In this document: piece by piece, positions 18,805 through 27,058 of the stretch
Layout: each line of letters opens with the position of its first letter
Position numbering within the stretch: position 1 is the first letter of the stretch
Source of the DNA: Streptomyces phaeoluteigriseus
GTDB lineage: Bacteria > Actinomycetota > Actinomycetes > Streptomycetales > Streptomycetaceae
Length of the DNA stretch: 40,283 nucleotides
Direction: 5' to 3'
Assembly: GCF_001896135.2 (NCBI RefSeq)
Contig: NZ_MPOH02000020.1
Location: 223,400-263,682 of the forward strand
Made by a program: the position numbers and the translations under genes
Notes under the pieces: model-generated
Told to the model about the DNA's origin: nothing
What the model saw: only the letters and a program-made list of their open reading frames with translations
The model's database searches: none

Positions 18805-19118
18805 GAATCTGACTAGAGCATTGCCAAGTCGTGGGGAAACCGGGAGTGGGCAAAGTTGCCCAATACCAGACAAGTGGTCTCGGTTCCTGCACAGACGCGC
18901 AGAGTCACTCTCATGTGTGACAGCGAGCACACCATCCAGGTAAAGACCTCATCAAATAGTTTGTGATACGGTTCACGAGAACCCCGGATGGAGCCGAAGG
19001 ACCGTAGTGCGACGGTCCAACGGTCGCGAGGTCGGCGTGCGGTCCTTCGCCCCTCGGACGGGGACTACGCTCGTCCATGACGACACCCCTGCCCCCCTTT
19101 GAAAGCGGAGTTGCCGCC
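18805..19118 (+). promoter_or_regulatory. atp operon promoter region
   Basis: This 314-nt stretch holds no gene. The inverted repeat TGGGCAA-AG-TTGCCCA (18847-18862) is operator-like. Two TANNNT elements are present: TACGGT at 18967-18972 and TACGCT at 19066-19071. The second lies five bases before the ATG at 19077, so an atpI transcript from it would be leaderless from that ATG or have a 40-nt leader to the ATG at 19119. No strong -35 accompanies either. Confidence 0.4.
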
Positions 19119-19565
19119 ATGCCGTCCAACGACGTCCGGATCCTGACTCAGGCCGCCGTGCCCACGGTTGCCGTCGGCGCGATCGCCGCCGTCGTCAGCG
19201 GTGTGGTCGCGGGCGGCAAAGGGGCGATCGGGGCCGGCGTCGCGACGGTGGTGGTCATCCTCTTCATGGGGCTCGGTCTCTACGTTCTGCAGCGCACTGC
19301 CAAATCGCTTCCGCACCTGTTTCAGGCCATGGGCCTGATGCTCTACGCGGCGCAGATCCTGCTGCTGTTCATCTTCCTGGCCGCGTTCAAGAACACGACG
19401 TTGTTCAACCCCAAGGCGTTCGCGGTCTCCCTTCTCGTCGGCACGCTGGTCTGGATCGGTGCGCAGGCGCGGGCTCACATGAAGGCCAAGATCCTCTACG
19501 TCGAACCCGATTCCGGCACTCCCGCGAAGGACGAGCAGCCCCACAAATCGGGGCACTCGTCGTGA
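19119..19565 (+). CDS. atpI: ATP synthase assembly protein I
   Basis: AtpI is a small membrane protein that aids assembly of the c-ring. The 148-residue product has about four hydrophobic segments (VPTVAVGAIAAVVSGVVAGG, VATVVVILFMGLGLYVL, MGLMLYAAQILLLFIFLAA, FAVSLLVGTLVWIGA) and a charged C-terminus. I prefer ATG 19119, preceded by AGCGGAG. An in-frame ATG at 19077 adds 14 residues and has no ribosome site but sits right after a -10 element, so a longer leaderless form is possible. It heads the atp operon. Confidence 0.88.
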   Translation: MPSNDVRILTQAAVPTVAVGAIAAVVSGVVAGGKGAIGAGVATVVVILFMGLGLYVLQRTAKSLPHLFQAMGLMLYAAQILLLFIFLAAFKNTTLFNPKAFAVSLLVGTLVWIGAQARAHMKAKILYVEPDSGTPAKDEQPHKSGHSS

Positions 19566-19790
19566 GGGGTAGGGCCGGGATAAAGACGCCGGAGAGATCC
19601 TGCTATCGTCCGGTGCCAACTGCGGCATCGCGGGCGCGGGCATCCCAGCTGACGCCTGCTCATTCGCGAGGCGAGATGCCCCTACGCCGCCACCACATCC
19701 GTATCACCAGTCCCGTGCCGAACCGCGGCCCTGCGCCGCGCCGACACAACGAGGTTGCCGTACCTATGCGCCACGCTGAAGGAGCCCGCG
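19566..19790 (+). promoter_or_regulatory. atpI-atpB gap with possible internal promoter and hairpin
   Basis: These 225 nt contain TATCGT (19604-19609), a good -10, but no recognisable -35. Long-range arms GGGCATC (19638-19644) and GATGCCC (19675-19681) could form a leader hairpin. An internal promoter would let atpB-atpC be expressed above atpI. The ribosome site GAAGGAG for atpB is at 19778-19784. Confidence 0.35.
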
Positions 19791-20612
19791 GTGAGTGCTG
19801 ACCCGACGCAGGTGCTCGCCTTCGAGACCGACTGCCACATCTTCGACGGCTGTGGCTTTCCGGCCCCCGGCCTGCACTCGTTCCTCTTCGAGCCCATCGT
19901 GGGCAACGCGGACGACGCCGTCTACTTCAACAAGACGATGCTGCTGGCGCTGCTCGGCTCGATCATCATCATCGGCTTCTTCTGGGCCGCCTTCCGTAAG
20001 CCGAAGGTGGTCCCGGGCAAGCTCCAGATGGTGGCCGAGGCCGGCTACGACTTCATCCGTCGCGGTGTCGTCTACGAGACCATCGGCAAGAAGGAAGGCG
20101 AGAAGTACGTACCGCTCGTCGTCTCCCTGTTCTTCTTCATCTGGATGATGAACCTCTGGTCGATCGTTCCGCTCGCCCAGTTCCCGGTCACGTCGATCAT
20201 CTCGTACCCGCTGGTACTCGCTCTGATCGTCTATGTCCTGTGGGTTTCGCTGACCTTCAAGCGTCACGGGTTCGTCGGTGCCTTCAAGAACTTCACCGGG
20301 TACGACAAGTCGCTCGGCGCGGTGCTGCCGCTGTCGATGACGATCGAGCTCTTCTCGAACCTGCTCGTCCGGCCGTTCACGCACGCCGTACGACTCTTCG
20401 CGAACATGTTCGCGGGCCACACGCTGCTGCTGCTCTTCACGATCGCCAGCTGGTACCTGCTGAACGGCCTCGGCATCGCCTACGCCGGCGTCTCGTTCAT
20501 CATGGTCATCGTGATGACGGCGTTCGAGCTGTTCATCCAGGCCCTGCAGGCGTACGTCTTCGTACTGCTGACCTGCAGCTTCATCCAGGGCGCGCTCGCC
20601 GAGCACCACTGA
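19791..20612 (+). CDS. atpB: ATP synthase Fo subunit a
   Basis: Subunit a forms the proton half-channels against the c-ring. The 273-residue protein has five or six membrane segments and the essential arginine in HAVRLFANMFAGH, the counterpart of E. coli Arg210, followed by the conserved C-terminal helix ELFIQALQAYVFVLLTCSFI. GTG 19791 is 6 nt after GAAGGAG; the ATG at 19755 has no ribosome site. The N-terminus (SADPTQVLAFETDCHIFDGCGF) has two cysteines, a feature I recall from Streptomyces subunit a. Confidence 0.96.
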   Translation: MSADPTQVLAFETDCHIFDGCGFPAPGLHSFLFEPIVGNADDAVYFNKTMLLALLGSIIIIGFFWAAFRKPKVVPGKLQMVAEAGYDFIRRGVVYETIGKKEGEKYVPLVVSLFFFIWMMNLWSIVPLAQFPVTSIISYPLVLALIVYVLWVSLTFKRHGFVGAFKNFTGYDKSLGAVLPLSMTIELFSNLLVRPFTHAVRLFANMFAGHTLLLLFTIASWYLLNGLGIAYAGVSFIMVIVMTAFELFIQALQAYVFVLLTCSFIQGALAEHH

Positions 20613-20643
20613 GCGACAGCCCGCTCCACCACCCCGCAGTCGT

Positions 20644-20666
20644 CCGGTGGCCAAACTCTCCACCGG
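20644..20666 (+). other. Stem-loop in the atpB-atpE gap
   Basis: Perfect 7-bp arms CCGGTGG (20644-20650) and CCACCGG (20660-20666) with a 9-nt loop lie just upstream of the atpE ribosome site AAGGAAG. It may affect processing or translation of atpE, whose product is needed in about ten copies per complex. Confidence 0.55.
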
Positions 20667-20692
20667 TCCTTGAAAGAGAAGGAAGTTACAGC

Positions 20693-20923
20693 ATGTCGCA
20701 GCTTGCTGCTGAGGTCTCCGGCTCCCTCGGCTCCATCGGCTACGGTCTCGCCGCCATCGGCCCCGGCGTCGGCGTCGGCATCATCTTCGGTAACGGCACC
20801 CAGGCCCTCGCCCGCCAGCCCGAGGCGGCCGGTCTGATCCGCGCCAACCAGATCCTCGGCTTCGCCTTCTGTGAGGCGCTGGCCCTGATCGGCCTGGTCA
20901 TGCCGTTCGTCTACGGCACCTGA
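20693..20923 (+). CDS. atpE: ATP synthase Fo subunit c
   Basis: Subunit c is the 76-residue hairpin that forms the proton-driven ring. Helix 1 has the glycine-rich run YGLAAIGPGVGVGIIFG, the cytoplasmic loop is ARQPEA, and helix 2 contains the proton-binding glutamate in FAFCEALALIGLVM. The sodium-binding pattern is absent, so it is a proton enzyme. ATG 20693 follows AAGGAAG. Confidence 0.97.
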   Translation: MSQLAAEVSGSLGSIGYGLAAIGPGVGVGIIFGNGTQALARQPEAAGLIRANQILGFAFCEALALIGLVMPFVYGT

Positions 20924-20963
20924 TCGTCACCCACGACCAGCCCACTAGACGAAAGGCACTGAT

Positions 20964-21509
20964 GTGAGCCAACTGCTTACGGTTGCGGCCGAGGAGATGG
21001 AAAACCCCCTCGTCCCGCCGATCCCCGAGCTCGTCATCGGCCTCATCGCCTTCGTCATCGTCTTCGGCTTCCTTGCCTGGAAGCTCCTTCCGAACATCAA
21101 CAAGGTTCTGGAAGAGCGCCGCGAGGCCATCGAGGGCGGTATCGAGAAGGCCGAGGCCGCGCAGACCGAGGCCCAGAGCGTGCTTGAGCAGTACAAGGCT
21201 CAGCTCGCCGAGGCCCGGCACGAGGCCGCGCGTCTGCGCCAGGAGGCGCAGGAGCAGGGTGCGACGCTCATCGCTGAGATGCGCGCCGAGGGCCAGCGGC
21301 AGCGCGAGGAGATCGTCGCCGCCGGTCACACCCAGATCGAGGCCGACCGCAAGGCCGCCTCGTCCGCGCTGCGCCAGGATGTCGGCAAGCTCGCCACCGT
21401 TCTGGCCGGCAAGCTCGTCGGCGAGTCCCTCGAGGACCACGCCCGCCAGAGCCGCGTCATCGACCGCTTCCTCGACGAGCTCGAGGAGAAGGCCGAGGCG
21501 TCGCGATGA
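20964..21509 (+). CDS. atpF: ATP synthase Fo subunit b
   Basis: Subunit b is the peripheral stalk. The 181-residue protein has a single N-terminal membrane helix (about 24-45, LVIGLIAFVIVFGFLAWKLL) and a long charged coiled coil (about 50-160, Ala/Glu/Arg-rich). GTG 20964 follows GAAAGG at moderate distance. The stop overlaps the atpH start (ATGA), coupling translation of the two stalk subunits. Confidence 0.96.
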   Translation: MSQLLTVAAEEMENPLVPPIPELVIGLIAFVIVFGFLAWKLLPNINKVLEERREAIEGGIEKAEAAQTEAQSVLEQYKAQLAEARHEAARLRQEAQEQGATLIAEMRAEGQRQREEIVAAGHTQIEADRKAASSALRQDVGKLATVLAGKLVGESLEDHARQSRVIDRFLDELEEKAEASR

Positions 21510-22321
21510 ACGGAGCGAGCCGCGAGGCCCTGGCAGCCGCACGCGAGCGTCTCGACGCGCTGACGGACAACACGTCCGTGGACGCGGCACAGCTCGCCGC
21601 CGAGCTGGCGGCCGTCACCGCGCTGCTCCACCGCGAGGTGTCGCTGCGTCGGGTCCTGACCGACCCGGCGCAGTCCGGTGAGGCCAAGGCCGAGCTGGCC
21701 CAGCGCCTGCTCGCCGGCCGGGTCAGCGGCACCGCCGCCGATCTGGCCGCCGGTCTGGTGCGTTCCCGCTGGTCGCAGTCACGCGACCTGGTGGACGCCC
21801 TGGAGCAGCTGGCGGACGCCGCCGACCTCACCGCCGCACAGCGGGCGGGCAGGCTCGACGACGTCGAGGACGAGCTGTTCCGCTTCGGGCGGATCGTCAC
21901 CTCGAACACCGAGCTGCGCGCCGCACTGACCAGCCGGAAGGCCACCGTTTCGGCCAAGGGCGAGCTGCTGCGCAGCCTGCTCGGCGGTCGTGCGGACGCG
22001 GCCACCGAGCGTCTGGTGACGCGCCTTGTGACCGCGCCGCGAGGCCGTAGCCTGGAAGCGGGACTCGAGTCCCTGTCCAAGCTCGCCGCCGCGCGCCGGG
22101 ACCGCATGGTGGCCGTCGTCACCTCGGCGGTACCGCTGAGCGACCCGCAGAAGCAGCGCCTGGGCGCCGCCCTCGCGAAGCTCTACGGCCGCACGATGCA
22201 CCTCAACCTCGACGTGGACCCCGAGGTCCTCGGCGGGATCCGGGTGCAGGTCGGTGACGAGGTGATCAACGGCTCGCTCGCGGACCGTATCGAGGACGCC
22301 GCCCGCCGCATGGCGAGCTAG
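21506..22321 (+). CDS. atpH: ATP synthase F1 subunit delta
   Basis: Delta links the peripheral stalk to the top of F1. The protein is 271 residues, nearly 100 longer than the E. coli subunit, as in other Streptomyces. The family signature is in the C-terminal part: VTSAVPLSDPQKQRLGAALAKLYGR, then NLDVDPEVLGGIRVQVGDEVINGSLADRI. The N-terminal part is an extended Ala/Leu/Arg helical bundle. Mycobacteria instead carry a b-delta fusion; here the two are separate but overlap by 4 nt. Confidence 0.95.
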   Translation: MNGASREALAAARERLDALTDNTSVDAAQLAAELAAVTALLHREVSLRRVLTDPAQSGEAKAELAQRLLAGRVSGTAADLAAGLVRSRWSQSRDLVDALEQLADAADLTAAQRAGRLDDVEDELFRFGRIVTSNTELRAALTSRKATVSAKGELLRSLLGGRADAATERLVTRLVTAPRGRSLEAGLESLSKLAAARRDRMVAVVTSAVPLSDPQKQRLGAALAKLYGRTMHLNLDVDPEVLGGIRVQVGDEVINGSLADRIEDAARRMAS

Positions 22322-22356
22322 CAGCAACTCAACACGCAGTAGTGCTTACGGCCCTG

Positions 22357-22420
22357 GTTGGGCCGTGCAGAGGATTCCTGGGGGTCGCCCCCAGACCCCC
22401 AAAGAAACTTCGGGCCCAAC
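22357..22420 (+). other. Two-tier stem-loop in the atpH-atpA gap
   Basis: Outer arms GTTGGGCC (22357-22364) and GGCCCAAC (22413-22420) enclose a tight inner hairpin CTGGGGG (22378-22384), loop TCG, CCCCCAG (22388-22394). The outer right arm ends directly before the atpA ribosome site AAGGAGAG. It could pause Rho or RNA polymerase, define an RNA-processing site or modulate atpA translation. Confidence 0.6.
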
Positions 22421-22440
22421 AAGGAGAGCAGGGAACCCAG

Positions 22441-24030
22441 ATGGCGGAGCTCACGATCCGGCCGGAGGAGATCCGGGACGCACTGGAGAACTTCGTCCAG
22501 TCGTACAAGCCGGACGCGGCCTCGCGCGAGGAGGTCGGTACGGTCAGCCTTGCCGGCGACGGCATCGCGAAGGTCGAGGGCCTTCCCTCGGCCATGGCCA
22601 ACGAACTGCTGAAGTTCGAGGACGGCACCCTCGGTCTCGCCCTCAACCTCGAGGAGCGCGAGATCGGCTGCGTCGTCCTCGGCGAGTTCAGTGGCATCGA
22701 GGAGGGTCAGCCGGTCACGCGTACCGGTGAGGTCCTCTCGGTCGCGGTGGGCGAGGGTTACCTCGGCCGCGTCGTCGACCCGCTCGGCAACCCGATCGAC
22801 GGCCTCGGCGAGATCGAGACGTCCGGCCGCCGTGCCCTGGAGCTGCAGGCTCCGGGCGTCATGGCCCGTAAGTCGGTGCACGAGCCGATGGAGACCGGCT
22901 ACAAGGCCGTCGACGCGATGACCCCGATCGGCCGTGGTCAGCGTCAGCTGATCATCGGCGACCGCCAGACCGGCAAGACCGCCCTGGCCGTCGACACGAT
23001 CATCAACCAGCGTGACAACTGGCGCTCCGGTGACGTGAACAAGCAGGTCCGCTGCGTCTACGTCGCCATCGGCCAGAAGGGCTCGACCATCGCCTCCGTG
23101 CGTGGCGCCCTCGAAGAGGCCGGCGCGCTGGAGTACACGACCATCGTCGCCGCCCCGGCGTCCGACCCGGCCGGCTTCAAGTACCTGGCGCCGTACACCG
23201 GTTCGGCCATCGGTCAGCAGTGGATGTACGAGGGCAAGCACGTCCTCATCATCTTCGACGACCTCTCGAAGCAGGCCGACGCCTACCGCGCCGTGTCGCT
23301 GCTGCTGCGCCGCCCGCCGGGCCGCGAGGCCTACCCGGGTGACGTCTTCTACCTGCACTCCCGTCTGCTGGAGCGCTGCGCGAAGCTCTCCGACGACCTG
23401 GGTGCCGGCTCGATGACCGGTCTGCCGATCGTCGAGACGAAGGCCAACGACGTCTCGGCGTTCATCCCGACCAACGTCATCTCCATCACCGACGGCCAGT
23501 GCTTCCTGGAGTCGGACCTGTTCAACGCCGGTCAGCGCCCCGCGCTGAACGTCGGTATCTCCGTCTCCCGAGTCGGTGGTTCCGCACAGCACAAGGCGAT
23601 GAAGCAGGTTTCCGGCCGTCTGCGCCTCGACCTCGCCCAGTACCGTGAGCTGGAGGCGTTCGCCGCCTTCGGTTCCGACCTGGACGCCGCGTCGAAGTCC
23701 CAGCTGGAGCGCGGTCAGCGACTGGTCGAGCTGCTCAAGCAGGCTCAGTACCAGCCCATGCCGACCGAGGACCAGGTCGTCTCCGTGTGGGCCGGTACCA
23801 CCGGCAAGATGGACGACGTCCCGGTCAACGACGTGCGCCGCTTCGAGAAGGAGCTGCTGGAGTACCTGCACCGCAAGGAGCAGGGCCTCATGACCTCCAT
23901 CAAGGAGGGCGGCAAGATGTCGGACGACACCCTCATCGCCATCGCCGACGCGATCACCGAGTTCAAGAAGCAGTTCGAGACCTCGGACGGCAAGCTCCTC
24001 GGCGAGGACGCCCCGGCCGCGGCCAAGTGA
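22441..24030 (+). CDS. atpA: ATP synthase F1 subunit alpha
   Basis: Alpha is the regulatory nucleotide-binding subunit of the F1 hexamer. The 529-residue protein has the N-terminal beta-barrel, Walker A GDRQTGKTALA (near 175), Walker B LIIFDDLSKQA, and the ATP synthase alpha/beta signature around PALNVGISVSRVGG. ATG 22441 follows AAGGAGAGCAGGGAACCC. A run of in-frame sequence upstream from 22342 lies in the hairpin region and is not homologous. Length is slightly above that of E. coli because of a C-terminal Lys/Ala/Asp tail. Confidence 0.98.
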   Translation: MAELTIRPEEIRDALENFVQSYKPDAASREEVGTVSLAGDGIAKVEGLPSAMANELLKFEDGTLGLALNLEEREIGCVVLGEFSGIEEGQPVTRTGEVLSVAVGEGYLGRVVDPLGNPIDGLGEIETSGRRALELQAPGVMARKSVHEPMETGYKAVDAMTPIGRGQRQLIIGDRQTGKTALAVDTIINQRDNWRSGDVNKQVRCVYVAIGQKGSTIASVRGALEEAGALEYTTIVAAPASDPAGFKYLAPYTGSAIGQQWMYEGKHVLIIFDDLSKQADAYRAVSLLLRRPPGREAYPGDVFYLHSRLLERCAKLSDDLGAGSMTGLPIVETKANDVSAFIPTNVISITDGQCFLESDLFNAGQRPALNVGISVSRVGGSAQHKAMKQVSGRLRLDLAQYRELEAFAAFGSDLDAASKSQLERGQRLVELLKQAQYQPMPTEDQVVSVWAGTTGKMDDVPVNDVRRFEKELLEYLHRKEQGLMTSIKEGGKMSDDTLIAIADAITEFKKQFETSDGKLLGEDAPAAAK

Positions 24031-24051
24031 CGTAAGGAAGGGACCTGACTC

Positions 24052-24969
24052 ATGGGAGCCCAGCTCCGGGTCTACAAGCGTCGCATCCGATCCGTCACCG
24101 CGACCAAGAAGATCACCAAGGCGATGGAGATGATCGCCGCCTCGCGTGTCGTCAAGGCACAGCGCAAGGTGGCGGCCTCCACGCCGTACGCGACCGAGCT
24201 CACCCGCGCGGTCACGGCGGTGGGTACCGGATCGAACACGAAGCACGCGCTGACCACGCAGGCCGAGACGGTCGTGCGGTCCGCGGTGCTGCTCCTGACG
24301 AGCGACCGTGGTCTCGCGGGCGCCTTCAACTCCAACGCCATCAAGGCGGCGGAGCAGCTGACGGCGCGCCTCGAGGCCGAGGGCAAGCAGGTCGAGACGT
24401 ACATCGTCGGCCGGCGTGGCCTCGCGCACTACAACTTCCGTGAGCGCAAGGTCGCGGAGTCGTGGTCGGGCTTCACGGACGAACCGACGTACGCGGACGC
24501 CAAGAAGGTCGCGGCCCCTCTCATCGAGGCCATCGAGAAGGAGACGGCGGAGGGCGGTGTGGACGAGATCCACATCGTGTTCACCGAATTCGTGTCGATG
24601 ATGACGCAGACGGCGCTCGACGACCGTCTGCTGCCGCTGAGCCTCGACGAGGTGGCCCAGGAGTCCGGGGCGAAGGACGAGATCCTTCCGCTGTACGACT
24701 TCGAGCCGTCGGCGGAGGACGTCCTCGACGCCCTGCTGCCGCGGTATGTGGAGAGCCGCGTGTACAACGCGCTGCTCCAGTCGGCCGCCTCCAAGCACGC
24801 CGCCACGCGGCGCGCGATGAAGTCGGCCACCGACAACGCAGGAGAGCTCATCGAGACGCTCTCCCGCCTTGCCAACGCGGCCCGCCAGGCCGAAATCACC
24901 CAGGAAATCAGCGAGATCGTCGGTGGCTCCGCAGCCCTGGCCGACGCGACCGCGGGGAGTGACAGGTAA
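24052..24969 (+). CDS. atpG: ATP synthase F1 subunit gamma
   Basis: Gamma is the central rotor shaft. The 305-residue protein has the N-terminal coiled-coil strand RVYKRRIRSVTATKKITKAMEMIAASR and the matching C-terminal helix ATRRAMKSATDNAGELIETLSRLANAARQAEITQEISEIV, written here only as a family signature in two parts, with a Rossmann-like middle (LLTSDRGLAGAFNSN). Its stop overlaps the atpD ATG by one base (TAATG). It starts 21 nt after atpA. Confidence 0.97.
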   Translation: MGAQLRVYKRRIRSVTATKKITKAMEMIAASRVVKAQRKVAASTPYATELTRAVTAVGTGSNTKHALTTQAETVVRSAVLLLTSDRGLAGAFNSNAIKAAEQLTARLEAEGKQVETYIVGRRGLAHYNFRERKVAESWSGFTDEPTYADAKKVAAPLIEAIEKETAEGGVDEIHIVFTEFVSMMTQTALDDRLLPLSLDEVAQESGAKDEILPLYDFEPSAEDVLDALLPRYVESRVYNALLQSAASKHAATRRAMKSATDNAGELIETLSRLANAARQAEITQEISEIVGGSAALADATAGSDR

Positions 24970-26405
24970 TGACGACGACAGTTGAGACGGCCGTTGCCAC
25001 GGGCCGCGTCGCCCGGGTCATCGGCCCGGTCGTCGACGTGGAATTCCCCGTCGACGCCATGCCGGAGATCTACAACGCCCTTCACGTCGAGGTCGCCGAC
25101 CCGGCGAACGACGGCGAGAAGAAGACGCTGACCCTGGAGGTCGCCCAGCACCTGGGTGACGGCCTGGTCCGCACCATCTCCATGCAGCCCACCGACGGTC
25201 TGGTCCGCCAGGCCGCGGTCACCGACACCGGCACGGGCATCAGTGTCCCGGTCGGCGACTTCACCAAGGGCAAGGTGTTCAACACCCTCGGTGAGGTGCT
25301 GAACACCGACGAGCAGTACGACGGCGAGCGCTGGACCATCCACCGCAAGGCCCCGAACTTCGACGAGCTCGAGTCGAAGACCGAGATGTTCGAGACCGGC
25401 GTCAAGGTCATCGACCTGCTGACCCCGTACGTCAAGGGCGGCAAGATCGGTCTGTTCGGTGGCGCCGGCGTCGGCAAGACGGTGCTCATCCAGGAGATGA
25501 TCTACCGCGTCGCCAACAACCACGACGGTGTCTCCGTGTTCGCCGGTGTCGGTGAGCGCACCCGTGAGGGCAACGACCTCATCGAGGAGATGGCCGAGTC
25601 GGGCGTCATCGACAAGACCGCCCTGGTCTTCGGTCAGATGGACGAGCCCCCGGGCACCCGTCTGCGCGTGGCCCTGGCCGGTCTGACCATGGCGGAGTAC
25701 TTCCGCGATGTGCAGAAGCAGGACGTGCTGTTCTTCATCGACAACATCTTCCGCTTCACCCAGGCCGGTTCCGAGGTCTCGACCCTGCTCGGCCGGATGC
25801 CCTCCGCGGTGGGCTACCAGCCGAACCTGGCCGACGAGATGGGTCTCCTCCAGGAGCGCATCACCTCGACCCGTGGTCACTCGATCACCTCGATGCAGGC
25901 GATCTACGTCCCCGCGGACGACCTGACCGACCCGGCCCCGGCCACCACCTTCGCCCACCTCGACGCGACGACGGTTCTCTCCCGTCCGATCTCCGAGAAG
26001 GGCATCTACCCGGCCGTGGACCCGCTGGACTCCACGTCCCGCATCCTGGACCCCCGCTACATCACGGCGGACCACTACAACACCGCGATGCGCGTCAAGA
26101 CGGTCCTGCAGAAGTACAAGGACCTTCAGGACATCATCGCGATCCTCGGCATCGACGAGCTGGGCGAGGAGGACAAGCTCACCGTCCACCGCGCCCGTCG
26201 CGTGGAGCGCTTCCTGTCCCAGAACACCCACGTCGCCAAGCAGTTCACCGGCGTCGACGGGTCGGACGTACCGCTGGACGAGTCGATCACCGCGTTCAAC
26301 GCGATCATCGACGGCGACTACGACCACTTCCCGGAGCAGGCGTTCTTCCTGTGCGGTGGTATCGAGGACCTGAAGAAGAACGCGAAGGAGCTGGGCGTCT
26401 CCTGA
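24969..26405 (+). CDS. atpD: ATP synthase F1 subunit beta
   Basis: Beta is the catalytic subunit. The 478-residue protein has Walker A GGAGVGKTVLIQE (near 160), the catalytic glutamate in GERTREGNDL, Walker B VLFFIDNIFRF, and the DELSEED-equivalent IDELGEEDKL near 395. The start ATG overlaps the atpG stop. A strong stem-loop separates it from atpC. Confidence 0.98.
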   Translation: MTTTVETAVATGRVARVIGPVVDVEFPVDAMPEIYNALHVEVADPANDGEKKTLTLEVAQHLGDGLVRTISMQPTDGLVRQAAVTDTGTGISVPVGDFTKGKVFNTLGEVLNTDEQYDGERWTIHRKAPNFDELESKTEMFETGVKVIDLLTPYVKGGKIGLFGGAGVGKTVLIQEMIYRVANNHDGVSVFAGVGERTREGNDLIEEMAESGVIDKTALVFGQMDEPPGTRLRVALAGLTMAEYFRDVQKQDVLFFIDNIFRFTQAGSEVSTLLGRMPSAVGYQPNLADEMGLLQERITSTRGHSITSMQAIYVPADDLTDPAPATTFAHLDATTVLSRPISEKGIYPAVDPLDSTSRILDPRYITADHYNTAMRVKTVLQKYKDLQDIIAILGIDELGEEDKLTVHRARRVERFLSQNTHVAKQFTGVDGSDVPLDESITAFNAIIDGDYDHFPEQAFFLCGGIEDLKKNAKELGVS

Positions 26406-26447
26406 ACTCCGGACCGTCGGTCCTGAGATCCGAGAGCTGAGTTCGTG

Positions 26448-26476
26448 AGAGGGGGCGGGGTCGTCCCGCCCCCTCT
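26448..26476 (+). terminator. Terminator-like stem-loop between atpD and atpC
   Basis: A perfect 12-bp stem AGAGGGGGCGGG (26448-26459) and CCCGCCCCCTCT (26465-26476) with loop GTCGT is followed by only TTCC-type sequence. It lies inside the operon, so it may be a partial terminator or processing site that lowers atpC expression or stabilises the upstream message. Confidence 0.65.
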
Positions 26477-26542
26477 TCCACGCCTACTAGACTTGTAACC
26501 AACACCCGGCAGAACCGCCGGGTGGTGACCCGAGGAGCCACC

Positions 26543-26917
26543 TTGGCTGCTGAGCTGCACGTCGCGCTGGTCGCGGCCGACCGAGAGGTCTGGTCCGGCG
26601 AGGCCACCCTGGTCGTCGCGCGCACCACGTCCGGCGACATCGGCGTCATGCCCGGTCACCAGCCGCTGCTCGGTGTGCTGGAGTCGGGCCCGGTGACCAT
26701 CCGTACGAGTGATGGTGGAACGGTCGTCGCCGCGGTGCACGGCGGTTTCATCTCGTTCGCCGACAACAAGCTGTCGCTGCTGGCCGAGATCGCCGAGCTG
26801 TCGGACGAGATCGACGTCCAGAGCGCCGAGCGCGAGCTCGAGCGCGCGAAGGCGGAGGGCGACGCCCACGCCGAGCGCCGCGCGGACGTACGACTGCGTG
26901 CGGCGGCGGCGAGCTGA
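26543..26917 (+). CDS. atpC: ATP synthase F1 subunit epsilon
   Basis: Epsilon is the small rotor subunit that also restrains ATP hydrolysis. The 124-residue protein has the N-terminal beta-sandwich (LHVALVAADREVWSGEA, GDIGVMPGHQPLLGVL) and the C-terminal helical hairpin (SAERELERAKAE, AERRADVRLRAAAA). TTG 26543 follows CGAGGAGCC at good spacing. GTG codons at 26522 and 26525 are in frame but upstream of this ribosome site, so TTG is preferred. The large 137-nt gap with a stem-loop before it is unusual within this operon. Confidence 0.94.
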   Translation: MAAELHVALVAADREVWSGEATLVVARTTSGDIGVMPGHQPLLGVLESGPVTIRTSDGGTVVAAVHGGFISFADNKLSLLAEIAELSDEIDVQSAERELERAKAEGDAHAERRADVRLRAAAAS

Positions 26918-26942
26918 GACAGCTCGCCGTGTGATGACGTCA

Positions 26943-26990
26943 CTCAGCCGCGGTTGGCACCGGAGCGATCCGGAGCCGACCGCGGCTGAG
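26943..26990 (+). terminator. Terminator of the atp operon, GNRA-capped
   Basis: The stem begins with 12 perfect pairs, CTCAGCCGCGGT (26943-26954) with ACCGCGGCTGAG (26979-26990). It continues through a T-G pair, GGC with GCC, an A-A mismatch and CCGGA with TCCGG, and closes with the tetraloop GCGA. No immediate T-run follows, but TTTTTT occurs at 27003-27008. Confidence 0.8.
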
Positions 26991-27058
26991 GCAGATCTGG
27001 ATGTTTTTTCCGTTCCGTTACCTATTTCGGTACCTAGGAGACGAGGAGGTCGGTGTCG

